In this document: positions 7,554-18,867 of the stretch, in pieces
Layout of the letters: each line of letters begins with the position of its first letter
Numbering within the stretch: the stretch's first letter is position 1
Source: Demequina sp. NBRC 110054
Lineage (GTDB): Bacteria; Actinomycetota; Actinomycetes; Actinomycetales; Demequinaceae
NCBI RefSeq assembly: GCF_002090115.1
Contig: NZ_BBRK01000004.1
Location: 1,116,001 to 1,180,000, forward strand
Direction of reading: 5' to 3'
Length of the DNA: 64,000 nt
Program-made: the position numbers and the translations under genes
The notes under the pieces: model-generated
Databases searched by the model: none
The model's input: only the letters and a program-made list of their open reading frames with translations
Told to the model about the DNA's origin: nothing

Positions 7554-9694
7554 GCGGGCGTCCTTTCGAGCGGGCGGGCGGCGACGCGGGTGGTGGCCGC
7601 GACGATCGCGGCGCCCGCTGCGACGCACGCGAGCATGACGGTCAGGATCAGCGCGGCCGGCAATGTCGCGTGGGAAAGGTGCGCGAACGCCCAGGTTGGC
7701 CCCACATGGGCGAGAGCGGTGACGTTCCATGCGGCGTCGTGCAGCACATAGTCGTAGCTGAACAGTGCGGCGGCGAGGCACGGCCCGATGAGGCCGCCCA
7801 GCAGCGTGCCAAGTGCGAGCGGTCCACCGAACTGGAGCGCGGCCGCGCGGCGAGCAGCGTGAGCATCGAGCCCCATGGCTGCGGCAGCACGGTCCTCGTC
7901 GGTATGCGCGCTCCTCGACGACACGAACGCGGCGAGCGCTGCCAGCGCCAGGAGGCCCGCGACGAGCGCGGTCACGCGTGCCTGCGTGCCGTAGCCCGTG
8001 CTGAGCGATGCGCCCATGCTCGGGAAGGCGAACGGACCGAGGAAGGGGACCGCTGGGTCCGCGCTCGAGGTCCCGGCCTGGGTGTCGTAGGCCCAGACGT
8101 AGAGCGCAAGGTAGGTCGCGAAGCCGGAACCGACTGTCGTGGCGAGCGCGAAGACCGCCGCGGGGGCTGAGGCGAGCGCCGGTCGAGCGAGCAGTGCGGA
8201 ACCGGCGGTGAGGGCCCACGGCCGTCGTGCACGCGACAGCCGCACAGCGACGGCAGCGACGGCGCGCCGGACGAGCTCCACCACCAGCATCGTGGTGACG
8301 ACGCCCGCACAGATGTAGGTCACCACGGCGACGACTCCCATGCCGGGGGCCTCGGCGACGCGGACCGACCAGCCGGCATCGCCGGGGGTGCCATGCACGC
8401 CGAGGAGGGTGCCCGCGGAGCATACGGTCCACAGCGCCAGCAGAGGCCAGAGCGGAGCCGTTCGCGAGACGGGCACTGACGAGACAGGTGTCACCGCCGT
8501 GAGCGCGGCGGTCGGGGCGACGCGCGCCGACCAGAAGGCAGGGATCGCGCCGATGATGGCGGCGAGCAGCACCCCGAGCGCGACCAGGCCGAGCACCACC
8601 CACACCGGAAGCGAGAGATGCGCAGGCAGCAGCGCCTCGGGGTTCGCGGCGACGAGCGCCTCCCACTGCAGTGCGGTCACGGCATATGCCCCGAGGAGTC
8701 CTGCTACGCCCGCGAGCGTCCCCCACGCGACCGTCTCCGTCACGGTGGCTGCGGCGATCGTCGCCCGACGCGTGCCGAGCACTCTGGCGGTTGCCACCCA
8801 TCGCACACGCTGCTGCGCCTGGGACCGACCCACCGCGAAGGCCATGCCGATCAGCCCCACCACCAGCACGCCGGCCGCTAGGGCGTAGTACTCCACCCCG
8901 TACGCGATTGTCGCGTCGTACGGGTCCCAGACGGCGGTGCGCGTCACGGTGGCGAGCGCGGGTGTCTCGCGCTCGGCGTAGAGCGACACCGCCTGGAGCG
9001 TGCCTGACTCCGGGCTTCCGGCCACGGCCGCCACCTCCGCGAGGTCGAGCGCGGTGTCCCAGTTGATGATTGCCTGCTCCTGCCACACCTCGTACTCCCC
9101 TACGACTGGGGTGCGTAGCAGGCCGCTCACGGTCAGCGTGGAGAGGGGGACCGATCCGTCAAGGTCGTATGCGGACAGGGTGCCTGCGGTCAGCGCGTCG
9201 CCCACGGCGATGCCGTTGTCCTCCGCCCAGGCGGCGTCGACGACGATCTCGCCCGTCGCAGGCGCGTCGCCGGTCAGGAGCAGCGTGTCCCAGTCGACCG
9301 CGCCGGTCGTCGCCGTCGTGTTCCAGTCGGCGGAGTCCGATGACACGTACGTCGCGGTCTCGAGCTCCGACCCGAGGGTGAGGAGGATCTCGGTCCTGGC
9401 GGACACTCCCGCGCCCTCGGCCGTGGCCTGCTCGAGGAGTTCGGCGAGCTGGTCGCGCGTGATCACCTCTGCGTCGCCCGCCCCGTCGGTGTCGGGGTCG
9501 CCGACCGCGACCTGCGTCCGCCATGATCCGTGCACGCCGTGTGCCTCGGCCACGTAGTCGGCGACAGTGCTGTGCTGAGCCGCGGTGAGCGCAACGTAGG
9601 AGGTAAGCCCGATCGTCAGTGCGAGCAGCGCAGTGGTCCAGAACAGGTAGGTCCGATGCGCACGGAGGTTCTCGCGCATGAGTTGGCCGATCAT
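7550..9694 (-). CDS. FtsX-like ABC permease, type 2 (fifth of the array)
   Basis: A 714-aa permease closely related to its downstream neighbour: it begins MIGQLMRENLRAHRTYLFW, contains the same AVGRSQAQQRVRWVATARVL block after the extracytoplasmic domain and the IGAIPAFWSARVAP block, and ends VAARPLERTPA. Both ends overlap the adjoining genes by 4 nt (ATGA), so translation is coupled. The start shown is the one that gives the shared N-terminus; a much longer open frame upstream belongs to overlap with the next gene. It probably arose by tandem duplication within this operon. Confidence 0.88.
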   Translation of the reverse strand: MIGQLMRENLRAHRTYLFWTTALLALTIGLTSYVALTAAQHSTVADYVAEAHGVHGSWRTQVAVGDPDTDGAGDAEVITRDQLAELLEQATAEGAGVSARTEILLTLGSELETATYVSSDSADWNTTATTGAVDWDTLLLTGDAPATGEIVVDAAWAEDNGIAVGDALTAGTLSAYDLDGSVPLSTLTVSGLLRTPVVGEYEVWQEQAIINWDTALDLAEVAAVAGSPESGTLQAVSLYAERETPALATVTRTAVWDPYDATIAYGVEYYALAAGVLVVGLIGMAFAVGRSQAQQRVRWVATARVLGTRRATIAAATVTETVAWGTLAGVAGLLGAYAVTALQWEALVAANPEALLPAHLSLPVWVVLGLVALGVLLAAIIGAIPAFWSARVAPTAALTAVTPVSSVPVSRTAPLWPLLALWTVCSAGTLLGVHGTPGDAGWSVRVAEAPGMGVVAVVTYICAGVVTTMLVVELVRRAVAAVAVRLSRARRPWALTAGSALLARPALASAPAAVFALATTVGSGFATYLALYVWAYDTQAGTSSADPAVPFLGPFAFPSMGASLSTGYGTQARVTALVAGLLALAALAAFVSSRSAHTDEDRAAAAMGLDAHAARRAAALQFGGPLALGTLLGGLIGPCLAAALFSYDYVLHDAAWNVTALAHVGPTWAFAHLSHATLPAALILTVMLACVAAGAAIVAATTRVAARPLERTPA

Positions 9695-11865
9695 GCGGCG
9701 GTCCTCTCCAGAGGGCGCGCCGCCACGCGCGTCGTGAGCGCCGCGACACCGGCGCCGACCCCGACCCACGCCACCACGATCCCCGCAACGATCAGCACGG
9801 GCCACATGGCGTGGGTGAGGTGGGTCAAAGCCCACCACGGTCCGATGGTGGCAGAGGTCTCCCAGGTGCCCGAGCCGTCGGCGTCGATCTCCGTCGGCGC
9901 CCATAGCCAGTAGGAGAACACCGAGACGGCGATGGTCACGCCTGCGACGACCCCGACCGCCACGCCAGTGAGGAGCGGGATGCCGAACTGCGCGGCCGCT
10001 GCGGTGCGTGCGGCGCCCGCATCGAGCCCGAGCGCGGAGCTCGCGTCAGCCTCATCCTTGGTGGAATGCCTCAGCGAGAGGAATGCTCCCAGCGCCACAG
10101 TGACGAGCATCGCGGAACCGATCGCGGTCAGCATCAGCACCGACCCGCCGAAGCTGTCTTCAAAGCCGAAGCCGTCGATGAGGAACTGTGCGAAGGGTCC
10201 GAGATCCGCGGTCGAGCCATCGAGGGTCCAGGTGCTGGTCTCCGCCCAGTTGGCGAGAGCGACCCACGTCGTGAGGCTCACGGTCGCGGCGACGGCGAGC
10301 GCGATGACGGACGCCGGCCCAGACGCCTGGCGGGGCCGTCCCTCCAACGCATGCCCCGCTGCGATGGACCACGGCGTAGTGCCCGCGGCCACCCGTCGCG
10401 AGACGACGCGCACCGCGCGACGAGTGATCTCGATCGTGACCGCGGCGGTCGTGATCAGCGCCGCGAGGCCGAGTACCGGCACCGCTGCGCCCACCCATCC
10501 CTCCCACCCCTGGCCGTCCACGTCGATACCGCCGTGAAAGAGCACGAGGAACGGGACCGAGGTGGCGAGCCAGATCACGACGAGCGGCCAGACCCGCACC
10601 GTGCGCGACACCTCCGCCTGAGTCGCTGGCGTGACGGGCTTGAGCGCCGCGGCCGGAGCGACTCGCGCGGCCCAGAAGGCGGGGATGCCTCCGATCACGC
10701 CTGCGACGATCAGTGCGAGCCCGAGCATCGCCAGCCACGCCCACCAGGGCAGAGAGACGCCGGCGGGGACGAAGGCGTCGGGCTGCGCGGCGGTGCGGCG
10801 GGCCCAGTCCCATGTCACGATCCCGGCGCCCGTGGCCGCACCGAGCGCGCCGGCGACGAAGCCGACGATGAGCACCTCGAGCATCGTTGCGGCGACGATC
10901 GACGAGCGGCGCACTCCGAGCACGCGCGCCGTCGCGACCCAGCCCGTGCGGGACTGTGCCTGTGACCGGCCGACCGCGAACGCCATGCCGATGAGGCCGA
11001 GCGAGAGGATGCCCGCCGCGATCGCGAGGTTCTGCGCGATCGGCGCGGTGATCGAGCCGAACATCGAGTACGAGCCACCTCCCCTGACGGTGTCGAGTGC
11101 GGGCGTCCTGACGTCGGCGCTGATCTCGGCCTGGTAGATGAGCGACATGTCCTGCGCGGCGGTGGGGTTCGCCTCGGTGACCGTTGCGGCGAACTCCCCC
11201 GCGGTGTCCCAGTTGAGGAGGTAGTCGTAGGTGGACGCCCAGTAGGCATCGCTGAGCGAGTCGCGTACGAGGCCGCTCACGGTGAGCGCGCCGAGATCCA
11301 CCTCGAGCGGCTCGACGTCGTCTTCACCGTTCCAGAGTCCTGCGTAGGCCCAGACCGTGTCGCCGATCCCGACGCCGAGCTCGTCGGCCCATGTCGCGCT
11401 GACCACGACCTCGCCAGGCTCGGGTGCGTCGCCGTCGAGCAGCAGCGCACCCCAGTCGGGCTCGCCGACGAGTGCGGCGCCGCTTGACAGCGGCCACTCG
11501 TAGTCCGGGCTCTCGTAGTCGACGTCGCGGTCCGCGAGGGGGAGCGACGACACCATCGAGTCGATGGTCGTGAGCGCTGTCGCGCCCGCGCCCTCGGCGT
11601 TCGCGGCGTCGACGATGTCCGCCACCTCGCTTGTCGTCATGGGGTCCGGCTCACCGGGCTCGTCCCAGGAGACGAAGGACGCGAAGCCGTGCCACGAGCC
11701 GTCCATGCCGTACGCGGCCTCGATGTGGCGCTCGACAGAGACTGCCTGCGTGGCGGAGAACGTCGCGAACGACGCCATGGCGACGGCGACCGTGAGCAGT
11801 GTCGTCGTCCACAGCAGGTAGGTCCTGTGGGTGCGGAACTGCTCGCGCATGAGCTGGCGGATCAT
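9691..11865 (-). CDS. FtsX-like ABC permease, type 2 (fourth of the array)
   Basis: A 724-aa paralogue of the two genes downstream: start MIRQLMREQFRTHRTYLLW, the block AVGRSQAQSRTGWVATARVL, GGIPAFWAARVAPAAALKPV and the end VAARPLERTAA. The extracytoplasmic domain (about 40-290) is acidic and less conserved than the membrane parts, as expected for a substrate-recognition domain that has diverged after duplication. It is ATGA-coupled to the type 1 gene upstream and to the type 2 gene downstream, and so marks the junction between the two permease types in the operon. Confidence 0.88.
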   Translation of the reverse strand: MIRQLMREQFRTHRTYLLWTTTLLTVAVAMASFATFSATQAVSVERHIEAAYGMDGSWHGFASFVSWDEPGEPDPMTTSEVADIVDAANAEGAGATALTTIDSMVSSLPLADRDVDYESPDYEWPLSSGAALVGEPDWGALLLDGDAPEPGEVVVSATWADELGVGIGDTVWAYAGLWNGEDDVEPLEVDLGALTVSGLVRDSLSDAYWASTYDYLLNWDTAGEFAATVTEANPTAAQDMSLIYQAEISADVRTPALDTVRGGGSYSMFGSITAPIAQNLAIAAGILSLGLIGMAFAVGRSQAQSRTGWVATARVLGVRRSSIVAATMLEVLIVGFVAGALGAATGAGIVTWDWARRTAAQPDAFVPAGVSLPWWAWLAMLGLALIVAGVIGGIPAFWAARVAPAAALKPVTPATQAEVSRTVRVWPLVVIWLATSVPFLVLFHGGIDVDGQGWEGWVGAAVPVLGLAALITTAAVTIEITRRAVRVVSRRVAAGTTPWSIAAGHALEGRPRQASGPASVIALAVAATVSLTTWVALANWAETSTWTLDGSTADLGPFAQFLIDGFGFEDSFGGSVLMLTAIGSAMLVTVALGAFLSLRHSTKDEADASSALGLDAGAARTAAAAQFGIPLLTGVAVGVVAGVTIAVSVFSYWLWAPTEIDADGSGTWETSATIGPWWALTHLTHAMWPVLIVAGIVVAWVGVGAGVAALTTRVAARPLERTAA

Positions 11866-13853
11866 CGGACGCCCTCCTTGTCGGCGGTGCGGAGCTCCTC
11901 GACCGGCGTGCCCTGGGACATGCTGAGGCCGAGGACGAGGGAGACGGCGACGGCCACCATCAGTGCGACGGAGCCCACCCCGAGGCCCACGATCCACGGC
12001 GCGTGACCGAGCTCCCACCCGAGGCCCCACAGGGTCTCGGACGGGTCGAGCGGCGCCCCTGACTTGAGCAGCGTCGGGTGGTTCCACAGCACCGACGCGA
12101 CGGTGCCGCTGAGCGTCCCCACCACGGTGGCCCCGGTGATCGTGAGCGCAGACTCGAGCGCAGGGATGAGTCGCAGCGCGCGGGGCGAGGCGCCGAGCGC
12201 CGCAAGGGTCGCGAGCTCGCGACGTGAGTCGCGCGCGGACGAAGCGCCCAGCGCGACGATGAGCCCGACACCCAGAATCAGAACTGGGGCGCCGATCGCG
12301 AGCCACAGGGACTCCGTCCACGACGGGTCCGAGCGGTCCGCCCCGCCCGCGAGAACGTGACCGTCGACCTCCGCGCCCGCGTCGGCGAGGACCTGGTCCA
12401 TGAGGGTACCCGCGTCCTCGTAGGACAGGGCCGCGTCGGCGGGCCACAGCATCAGGGACGATGCGGGAACGTCTCCGTACACGGACTCGGCCCACTCGCG
12501 GGTCGCGATGGGCTCGACGTAGGTCGAGGGAACCTTGAACACGGTCGTGCCGCCGAGAGCGGCCACGGCACTGGCCCCGAGGTCGTTCAGCTCGGCGTCG
12601 CCCGAGGTGACGGTGCCATCCTGTAGTCCGACAGGGCGCAGCCCCTCTGCCGAGATCTCGGCGAGGTCGGTCGGCGCGACGACGAGCACCACCTCGCCGC
12701 CGTCACCCGCTCCGTCGACGCTGCCGCCGATGCGACCGTCCTCAGCGCCGGTGACGATCATTCCCGCCGGCACCGTGACCACGCGAGCGTCCGACTCGAG
12801 CGTGGCCACCACATCGTCTGGAAGGGCCTTCGAGACGACCCCCGCGGGCAGCGACTCCTCCCAGGTGAGCGTCGTCAGCACGGTCGCGTACGAGAACGGA
12901 GCCTCCGAGGCGTCGCGCGCGGAGGCGAGCTCGGTCGTCGTGGTGGTGAAGGCAACGATCCCGATGAGCAGCGTCGTCAGCATGGTGGCGAGGCGGCGCA
13001 GCGCCGAGCGGCGTCCGAGCGCGTCCGTCGCCATCGCGAGCGCGGTCCCCATACTGCGCGAGAACCCCCCGAGGAACTCCGTGAGACCTCGGCCGAGCGC
13101 GACGGCGAGCCAGCGCGGCGGCGAGAGCAGCAACAGGTCGGCGAACGTCCCGAAAGCGATCCACACTGCGATCGTCGCGGCGAGTGACGTGACGTCGCCG
13201 CCAGGCCATGCGATGCCAGGCCAAGTCCGGTCGACAAGGAAGAACGCGAGAGCTGCCGCGATGGCTCCGAGAGCGATGCGGCGCTGCAGGCGGCTCGGAT
13301 TCTCGACGGTGCCGGACTCGAGGGTCGGAGCATGCTCGGCGGAGGGCGCGGTCGCGGTGACCCTGGACGCCGCCGCCTGGTACGCGAAACCACTCACGGC
13401 CACGAGCACCACCAGGAAGCCGAAGGAGTACATAGCGAGCGCCAGCGCAGCCCCACTCAGGTTCTCGGGGCGCACTCCGGGGTTCGCGAGCGTGGCGGCG
13501 ATGCCCCAGGCCAGCCCGATGCCGCCGGCGGCGGCACCGTGGCGCAGCCCGCGCAGCAACTCGGCGGTCACGATGCTGTCGCGCGAGGCTCCGAGCGCCA
13601 TCTCGACTCGCCACCGGTCTGCATCCGGGCGGATCCCGATCACTCGGAAGGCGTACGTGAGGAGCGCAGCAGGGAGCAGCAGGAAGAGCGTCGCGCCCAC
13701 GAGCGCGATCGCAGTCTCGGCGTCGTAGTCCCACTCGACGCATGCGCGCCCGCAGGTGTCGATCGAGGTGCCTGCAAGCGAGACCGCGGTCGCGATCCCG
13801 GCGAGGACGCCCGCAATCCCGAGGATCCCGAGCGGCACGTGCGCCATCTTCAT
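11862..13853 (-). CDS. FtsX-like ABC permease, type 1 (third of the array)
   Basis: A 663-aa permease of a different architecture from the three downstream. It begins MKMAHVPLGILGIAGVLAGI with a membrane helix almost at once, has helices near residues 50-75 and 100-160, a mid-protein FtsX block (ALRRLATMLTTLLIGIVAF), an extracytoplasmic domain, and a C-terminal group with RDSRRELATLAALGASPRAL. It ends VEELRTADKEGVR, an ending shared by all three type 1 genes. The start is fixed by the 4-nt overlap with the previous gene. Type 1 and type 2 proteins may pair as heterodimers on one ATPase. Confidence 0.87.
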   Translation of the reverse strand: MKMAHVPLGILGIAGVLAGIATAVSLAGTSIDTCGRACVEWDYDAETAIALVGATLFLLLPAALLTYAFRVIGIRPDADRWRVEMALGASRDSIVTAELLRGLRHGAAAGGIGLAWGIAATLANPGVRPENLSGAALALAMYSFGFLVVLVAVSGFAYQAAASRVTATAPSAEHAPTLESGTVENPSRLQRRIALGAIAAALAFFLVDRTWPGIAWPGGDVTSLAATIAVWIAFGTFADLLLLSPPRWLAVALGRGLTEFLGGFSRSMGTALAMATDALGRRSALRRLATMLTTLLIGIVAFTTTTTELASARDASEAPFSYATVLTTLTWEESLPAGVVSKALPDDVVATLESDARVVTVPAGMIVTGAEDGRIGGSVDGAGDGGEVVLVVAPTDLAEISAEGLRPVGLQDGTVTSGDAELNDLGASAVAALGGTTVFKVPSTYVEPIATREWAESVYGDVPASSLMLWPADAALSYEDAGTLMDQVLADAGAEVDGHVLAGGADRSDPSWTESLWLAIGAPVLILGVGLIVALGASSARDSRRELATLAALGASPRALRLIPALESALTITGATVVGTLSGTVASVLWNHPTLLKSGAPLDPSETLWGLGWELGHAPWIVGLGVGSVALMVAVAVSLVLGLSMSQGTPVEELRTADKEGVR

Positions 13854-15928
13854 CGCACGCCCGCCTTGTCGGCGGTGCGGAGCTCCTCGACCGGGGTGCC
13901 TCGGGCCATCCACGAGCCGACGAGTAGCGCCGCCGCGGTCGATACGACGAGCGCCGCCGCGCCCACCGCGAGAGGGGTCCCGAACGAGGCATGGGCAAGA
14001 TCCCAGCCCATGATCCAGAGGGTGTTGCTCAGGTCAAGGGGAGCGCCTGCCTGGAGAAGGGTCGGGTGGTACAGCGTGAGGGCCACAAGTGTCCCGGCGG
14101 GAATCCCGACCAGGCACGCGGCGAGCACGGTCGTCGCCACCTCGATCGCGGGCGCGGTTCGGACTGCCCGAGGCGAGGCCCCGAGTGCGGACAGCGTTGC
14201 CAACTCACGACGGCGGTCGCGCACCGACGCGTTGCCGAGGGCCACCACGAGTCCGATCCCGAGGACCGACAGCGGGATCGCGAGAACCGTGAGCGCGCCT
14301 ACGAAGCCCGACGCGAACTTCTGGGTGCCCGACCCGTCCGAGACGTACGTGGCGAGCTCGTCGCCTCCGGCGGCGTCGACCGCCGCGTCGAGCGTCGCAA
14401 GGTCCTCGCCCCAGAGCTCTCCGCGCTGGATCAGGCCGTCAGGGCTCAATGGCAGCTCGGCGTCGGCGGGCCAGAGGATCACGCCGACCACGGGCACCGC
14501 ACCGTAGGCCTCCTCTGCCCAGGCACGGGTCACGAAGGCCGAGGCGTCCGAGCCGTACAGGCCGAACAGGTCGTCTCGGCCGTCCGAGAACGTCGCTTCG
14601 TCCCAAGGCGGGGTTCCCCATCCGACGGTGGCCGTCCCGTCCTGAAGCCCGACCGGCCGCAGGCCGTCGGAGTGGCGAACCTCGAGGTCAGCCGGGTCGA
14701 CGACCAGAGTCGAGGCGCGAGACGTGCCGGAACCGGTGAGGACGGCGCCACCGGAGTGCTCGGTTGTCGACGACCAGTCGAAGGGGTCGTCGAGCAGCAC
14801 CCCATACGGGACGGCGATCACGGAGTCGTCCGCGAGCAGCGCCTCCAGCACGGCCGGGTCGATCGCGTCGTCTACGGCGCCGCTGGGCAGGGACGTGTCC
14901 GTCCACCAGGCGACGGTCGCGACGGTGTAGTCCATCGTGAAGGCCGCATCCACCTCGTTCTCGGCGGCGTCGACGGAGCTCACGACCGAGGACAGCGCGG
15001 CGATCGCGATCACGCCGCCGATCGCGCCGGTCGCGAGGGAGCGCAGGCTTGACCTGCGCGTGAGGCCGTCGGCCGCGATCTGCGCCGCGAGGCCCAGCCC
15101 ACTGGGACGATTCGCCGTCGCTCGGGCAAGCACGCGGCCGAGCGTCGCGGCGAGCCGGCGGGTGGCCCACGCGATGGCGCGTGCCGCGAGGATGAGGCCG
15201 CCGAGGTTCGCGACGACCTCGAAGCCGGTGAAGGTGTTCTCGAGCCAGACCTGAGCCGATGTGGTCGGCGAGGTTGGTCGGAGCGGGGCGAAGCGGTCGG
15301 CCGTGAGCATCCCCGCGCTGAAGGCCACCGCGACGATGAGGAGCCATGTCCAGCGGCTCATCCGAGCTCGGTCAGCGGGTGGTTCGGCCTCGAGCCCCGT
15401 CGCGACGCCTGGCCTTGGCCCCGGGCGGGTCGCCGAGCGGGCGGCGAGCCAGTGGACGCCGCCCGTGACGGCAACGAGCAGGACGTACGCCGCGACCATC
15501 CCGGCGAGCGCGTAGAGGCTGGGGAGCGCGACGCCCTCGTCGGCTGGACGGAAGTAGGGCACGGTCATCGCGAGGACCAAGCCGATCAGGACACCGGCGC
15601 CGGTGGTGAGCGCCCCGCGACGCAGGCCGTCGACGGTCTGGTCGCGCACGATCGTGCCCCGATCCGCCCCCAGGTCCAGCATCGTCCGCCATGCGATGGA
15701 GTCGGAACGAAGCGAGATCCTGCGGAACATGAACGCGACCGTCGCGAGCGGCAGCGCCACGAGAGCCCCGCCGTACAGACCGATCGCAAGTGTCGTGAAG
15801 AGGATCGAGAGGAAGGCCTCGCCCGCGTTGCCCAGGTCGCCGTTGCGGATGACGCCGAACGCCAGTCCAGCAAGAACCCCTGCGACTCCGATCAAGCCGG
15901 CCGGGATCCAGCCCATGACACGGCTCAT
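13850..15928 (-). CDS. FtsX-like ABC permease, type 1 (second of the array)
   Basis: A 692-aa type 1 permease: MSRVMGWIPAGLIGVAGVLA start, early helix pair, central block LRSLATGAIGGVIAIAALSS, extracytoplasmic domain with SDGLRPVGLQDGT (also present in the third gene as AEGLRPVGLQDGT), then RDRRRELATLSALGASPRAV and the ending VEELRTADKAGVR. The near-identity of such blocks to the neighbouring gene supports tandem duplication. Both boundaries are ATGA overlaps. It contains one out-of-frame copy of the GCATCGTCC word (15679-15687). Confidence 0.87.
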   Translation of the reverse strand: MSRVMGWIPAGLIGVAGVLAGLAFGVIRNGDLGNAGEAFLSILFTTLAIGLYGGALVALPLATVAFMFRRISLRSDSIAWRTMLDLGADRGTIVRDQTVDGLRRGALTTGAGVLIGLVLAMTVPYFRPADEGVALPSLYALAGMVAAYVLLVAVTGGVHWLAARSATRPGPRPGVATGLEAEPPADRARMSRWTWLLIVAVAFSAGMLTADRFAPLRPTSPTTSAQVWLENTFTGFEVVANLGGLILAARAIAWATRRLAATLGRVLARATANRPSGLGLAAQIAADGLTRRSSLRSLATGAIGGVIAIAALSSVVSSVDAAENEVDAAFTMDYTVATVAWWTDTSLPSGAVDDAIDPAVLEALLADDSVIAVPYGVLLDDPFDWSSTTEHSGGAVLTGSGTSRASTLVVDPADLEVRHSDGLRPVGLQDGTATVGWGTPPWDEATFSDGRDDLFGLYGSDASAFVTRAWAEEAYGAVPVVGVILWPADAELPLSPDGLIQRGELWGEDLATLDAAVDAAGGDELATYVSDGSGTQKFASGFVGALTVLAIPLSVLGIGLVVALGNASVRDRRRELATLSALGASPRAVRTAPAIEVATTVLAACLVGIPAGTLVALTLYHPTLLQAGAPLDLSNTLWIMGWDLAHASFGTPLAVGAAALVVSTAAALLVGSWMARGTPVEELRTADKAGVR

Positions 15929-17891
15929 CGCACGCCCTCCTTGTCGGCGTCGCGGAGCTGCTCCGCGGGGGTGCGCGCCTCTGCGCGGAACCTCACCAGC
16001 GCGGCCATCCCCGCAGCGAGCGCAGTCGACGCGAGGACGAGTGCGAGCAGCGCAGCCCAGGGCGCCTGCGCGAGGTCGTAGCCGACGTTCCAGGCGCGGA
16101 TGCTGAGCCCTCCCGCGCCGTTGAGCGCGGACAGGAACGCGCCGAGCACGGTGCCGGCGACGAGCCCGAGGGCCGCACCGACCGCGGTGACGACGCCGGC
16201 CTCGATCGCCGCGGCGGCCCGCAGCGTGCCCGCCTGAACCCCGAGCGCGACGAGCGTCGCGTGCTCCCGGGCCCGCAGCCGCTGCGTCGCGGCGGACAGC
16301 GCGATCACGATGCCGACGGCGGCGAGCAGGAACGGGCCGCCGAAGACTGTGAGGTTGCCGAGGTCGACCCGCTCGCCGTCGCCGTACATCACCGTCGCCG
16401 AGCTCGTGACCGAGACGATCGCGTCCTCCAGGTCGTGGTCCGCGAGGATCTGCTGCACCTCAGAATCCTGCTCCGGCTTCGCTGAGCCGTCGGGCAGCGT
16501 GGCGCCGACGTAGAGCAGCAGCGTCGAGTCCGCGCTCGGGCCGAAGGTGTCCTCTGCCCACGCGCGATCGATGGCGAGGAACGGTGCGGAGACTGATGGA
16601 GTGTCGAGCTCGACCACGGTGTCACCGAGCGCGACGAGGCTCGCGCCGCCGATCGCGACGCCATCGTCGAGGTACGTGGGGCGCAGCCCGTCTGCGCTGA
16701 TGGCATCGAGCGCGTCCGGCGCGAGAGCGATCAGCGTCTCGCTGCTCTGCATGGTGCCTTCCTCGGCTCCCCAGCTCTCGGGAAGCGGGGTCTCTTCGGT
16801 CACGAGGGTCGCGGCGCGCACGACGATCAGCCGCTCGTCGGCCTCGAGGCTTGCGACGAGGTCCTCGTCGAGCGCGGGCGCCCAGCCCGTGCCGGTCCAC
16901 GGGTCGCCCTGGCCGTAGACGTCCCCGTAGTAGTTGACGGTCGAGACGTAGGCGTCCGGCGTGATCGCCTGGGCGAGGTCATTACGCGCTGCCATCCCGT
17001 TGAGGAGCACTCCGGCCCCGGTCGCGATGGCCACCACGAGGCCGACGGCTCCGAGCGCGGCGACCCTGAGAGGCGCCGGTCGCACGAGCGCGTCGGCGGC
17101 GAGCGAGCGGGCGCTTCCTCCTGCGCTGCGGGTCCCCAGTGCCCGCCCGAGCCGGCGGACGATCCGGTTGCCGAGGCCCGAGCCCCAGTACACGAGCAGC
17201 ACCGGGATCAGCAGGTAGAGCGAGAGGGACGCGGCGATGCCCAACGCGATCACGAGACCGTTGGTCGAATCCGTGATGCCCGGAATCAGCATCGTCCCGA
17301 TCGTCGCGACCGAGAACGCGAGCGCGAACCATGGCCAGCGGGGGCGGCGCTTGGCGCCGACCTCGTCCGAGGCGGATGCTCCGGGCGGGGAGTCTGCGGG
17401 ACTCGACCCGGGCCGCGTCGCCCACACTGCGGCCCACCACGTGCCGAGGGTCGCTGAGACCACGAGGAGCAGCCAGGAGACGGCGAGGTCGGCGACGGCC
17501 CACCAGTCGACGGGCACGAGCGCGGTCCCGCGGAGGGCAATGAGCCAGAGCTGCACCGCCGCGGCGCCGAGGACCAGCGAGGTGCCGGCGGCGATCGAGG
17601 CGCGGACCGCCGACCGGCGCACCTCGCGCCCGATGAGCGACGAGCGCGGCTGACCGAGCGCGTGCAGCGCGGCCAGCTCTGCGCGGCGGGTCGCGAGGTG
17701 CGCGGCATCGAGCGTGCCGGCGACGGCTGCGCCGAGCGCGATGAGAAGCGGCGCGTAGATCGCGAGGAAGACCAGGGAGTAGGAGCCCGGCAGCACCGCG
17801 TTGTAGATGCCGGTCGACTCGGCCCAGACGGGCCCGAGCGCCCAGCCCAGGAGCGCGCCCACGACGCCGACCGCGATCCAGCTGAGGTGCC

Positions 17892-17895
<4 letters not shown>
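15925..17895 (-). CDS. FtsX-like ABC permease, type 1 (first of the array)
   Basis: A 656-aa type 1 permease directly after the ATPase gene (4-nt overlap). It begins MRHLSWIAVGVVGALLGWAL, has the first FtsX core with RRAELAALHALGQPRSSLIG, a central APLRVAALGAVGLVVAIATG block, an extracytoplasmic domain with ADGLRPTYLDDGV, a second core with RAREHATLVALGVQAGTLRA, and ends AEQLRDADKEGVR. It is the most diverged of the three type 1 proteins. An open frame extends further upstream but runs through the ATPase gene and is not the real start. Confidence 0.87.
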
Positions 17896-18677
<782 letters not shown>

Positions 18678-18696
18678 GGAGACGAAACTATCGATC

Positions 18697-18709
18697 GGCA
18701 CCTGGTGCC
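18697..18709. promoter_or_regulatory. Palindrome just upstream of the ABC operon -10 region
   Basis: GGCACCTGGTGCC is a perfect 6+1+6 palindrome immediately upstream of the likely -10 box (complement of 18687-18692). Its position between -35 and -10 fits a repressor or activator site for the ABC operon. The binding protein is unknown. Confidence 0.45.
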
Positions 18710-18736
18710 CGCGTCGGCCTGGGGGATGGACTTGCG

Positions 18737-18754
18737 GTCATACCCAGGTATGAC
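18737..18754. promoter_or_regulatory. Perfect 18-bp palindrome, probable response-regulator operator
   Basis: GTCATACCCAGGTATGAC has 8-bp perfect arms around a 2-bp centre. It lies about 60 nt upstream of the ABC operon start and downstream of the NarL-type regulator gene, the expected place for an activator site. AT-containing dyads of this kind are typical of NarL/FixJ-type regulators that control neighbouring ABC exporters; the assignment to the adjacent regulator is inference. Confidence 0.6.
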
Positions 18755-18867
18755 GGACCTGGGTCCCGCATCGTCCTCGCATGTGCAGGGTCAGGATCGT
18801 CGACGTGGGAGGGACGAGGGCCCCGCAACCGTCAGGATCGTCGACCCGTGGCGCGGGGGTGGGGGGC

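Noticed and set aside
7554..9086. Long N-terminal extension of the sixth permease gene
   Set aside because: The frame continues upstream only as Arg/Gly-rich shadow of the neighbouring permease; the ATGA overlap and the shared paralogue N-terminus fix the start at 7553.
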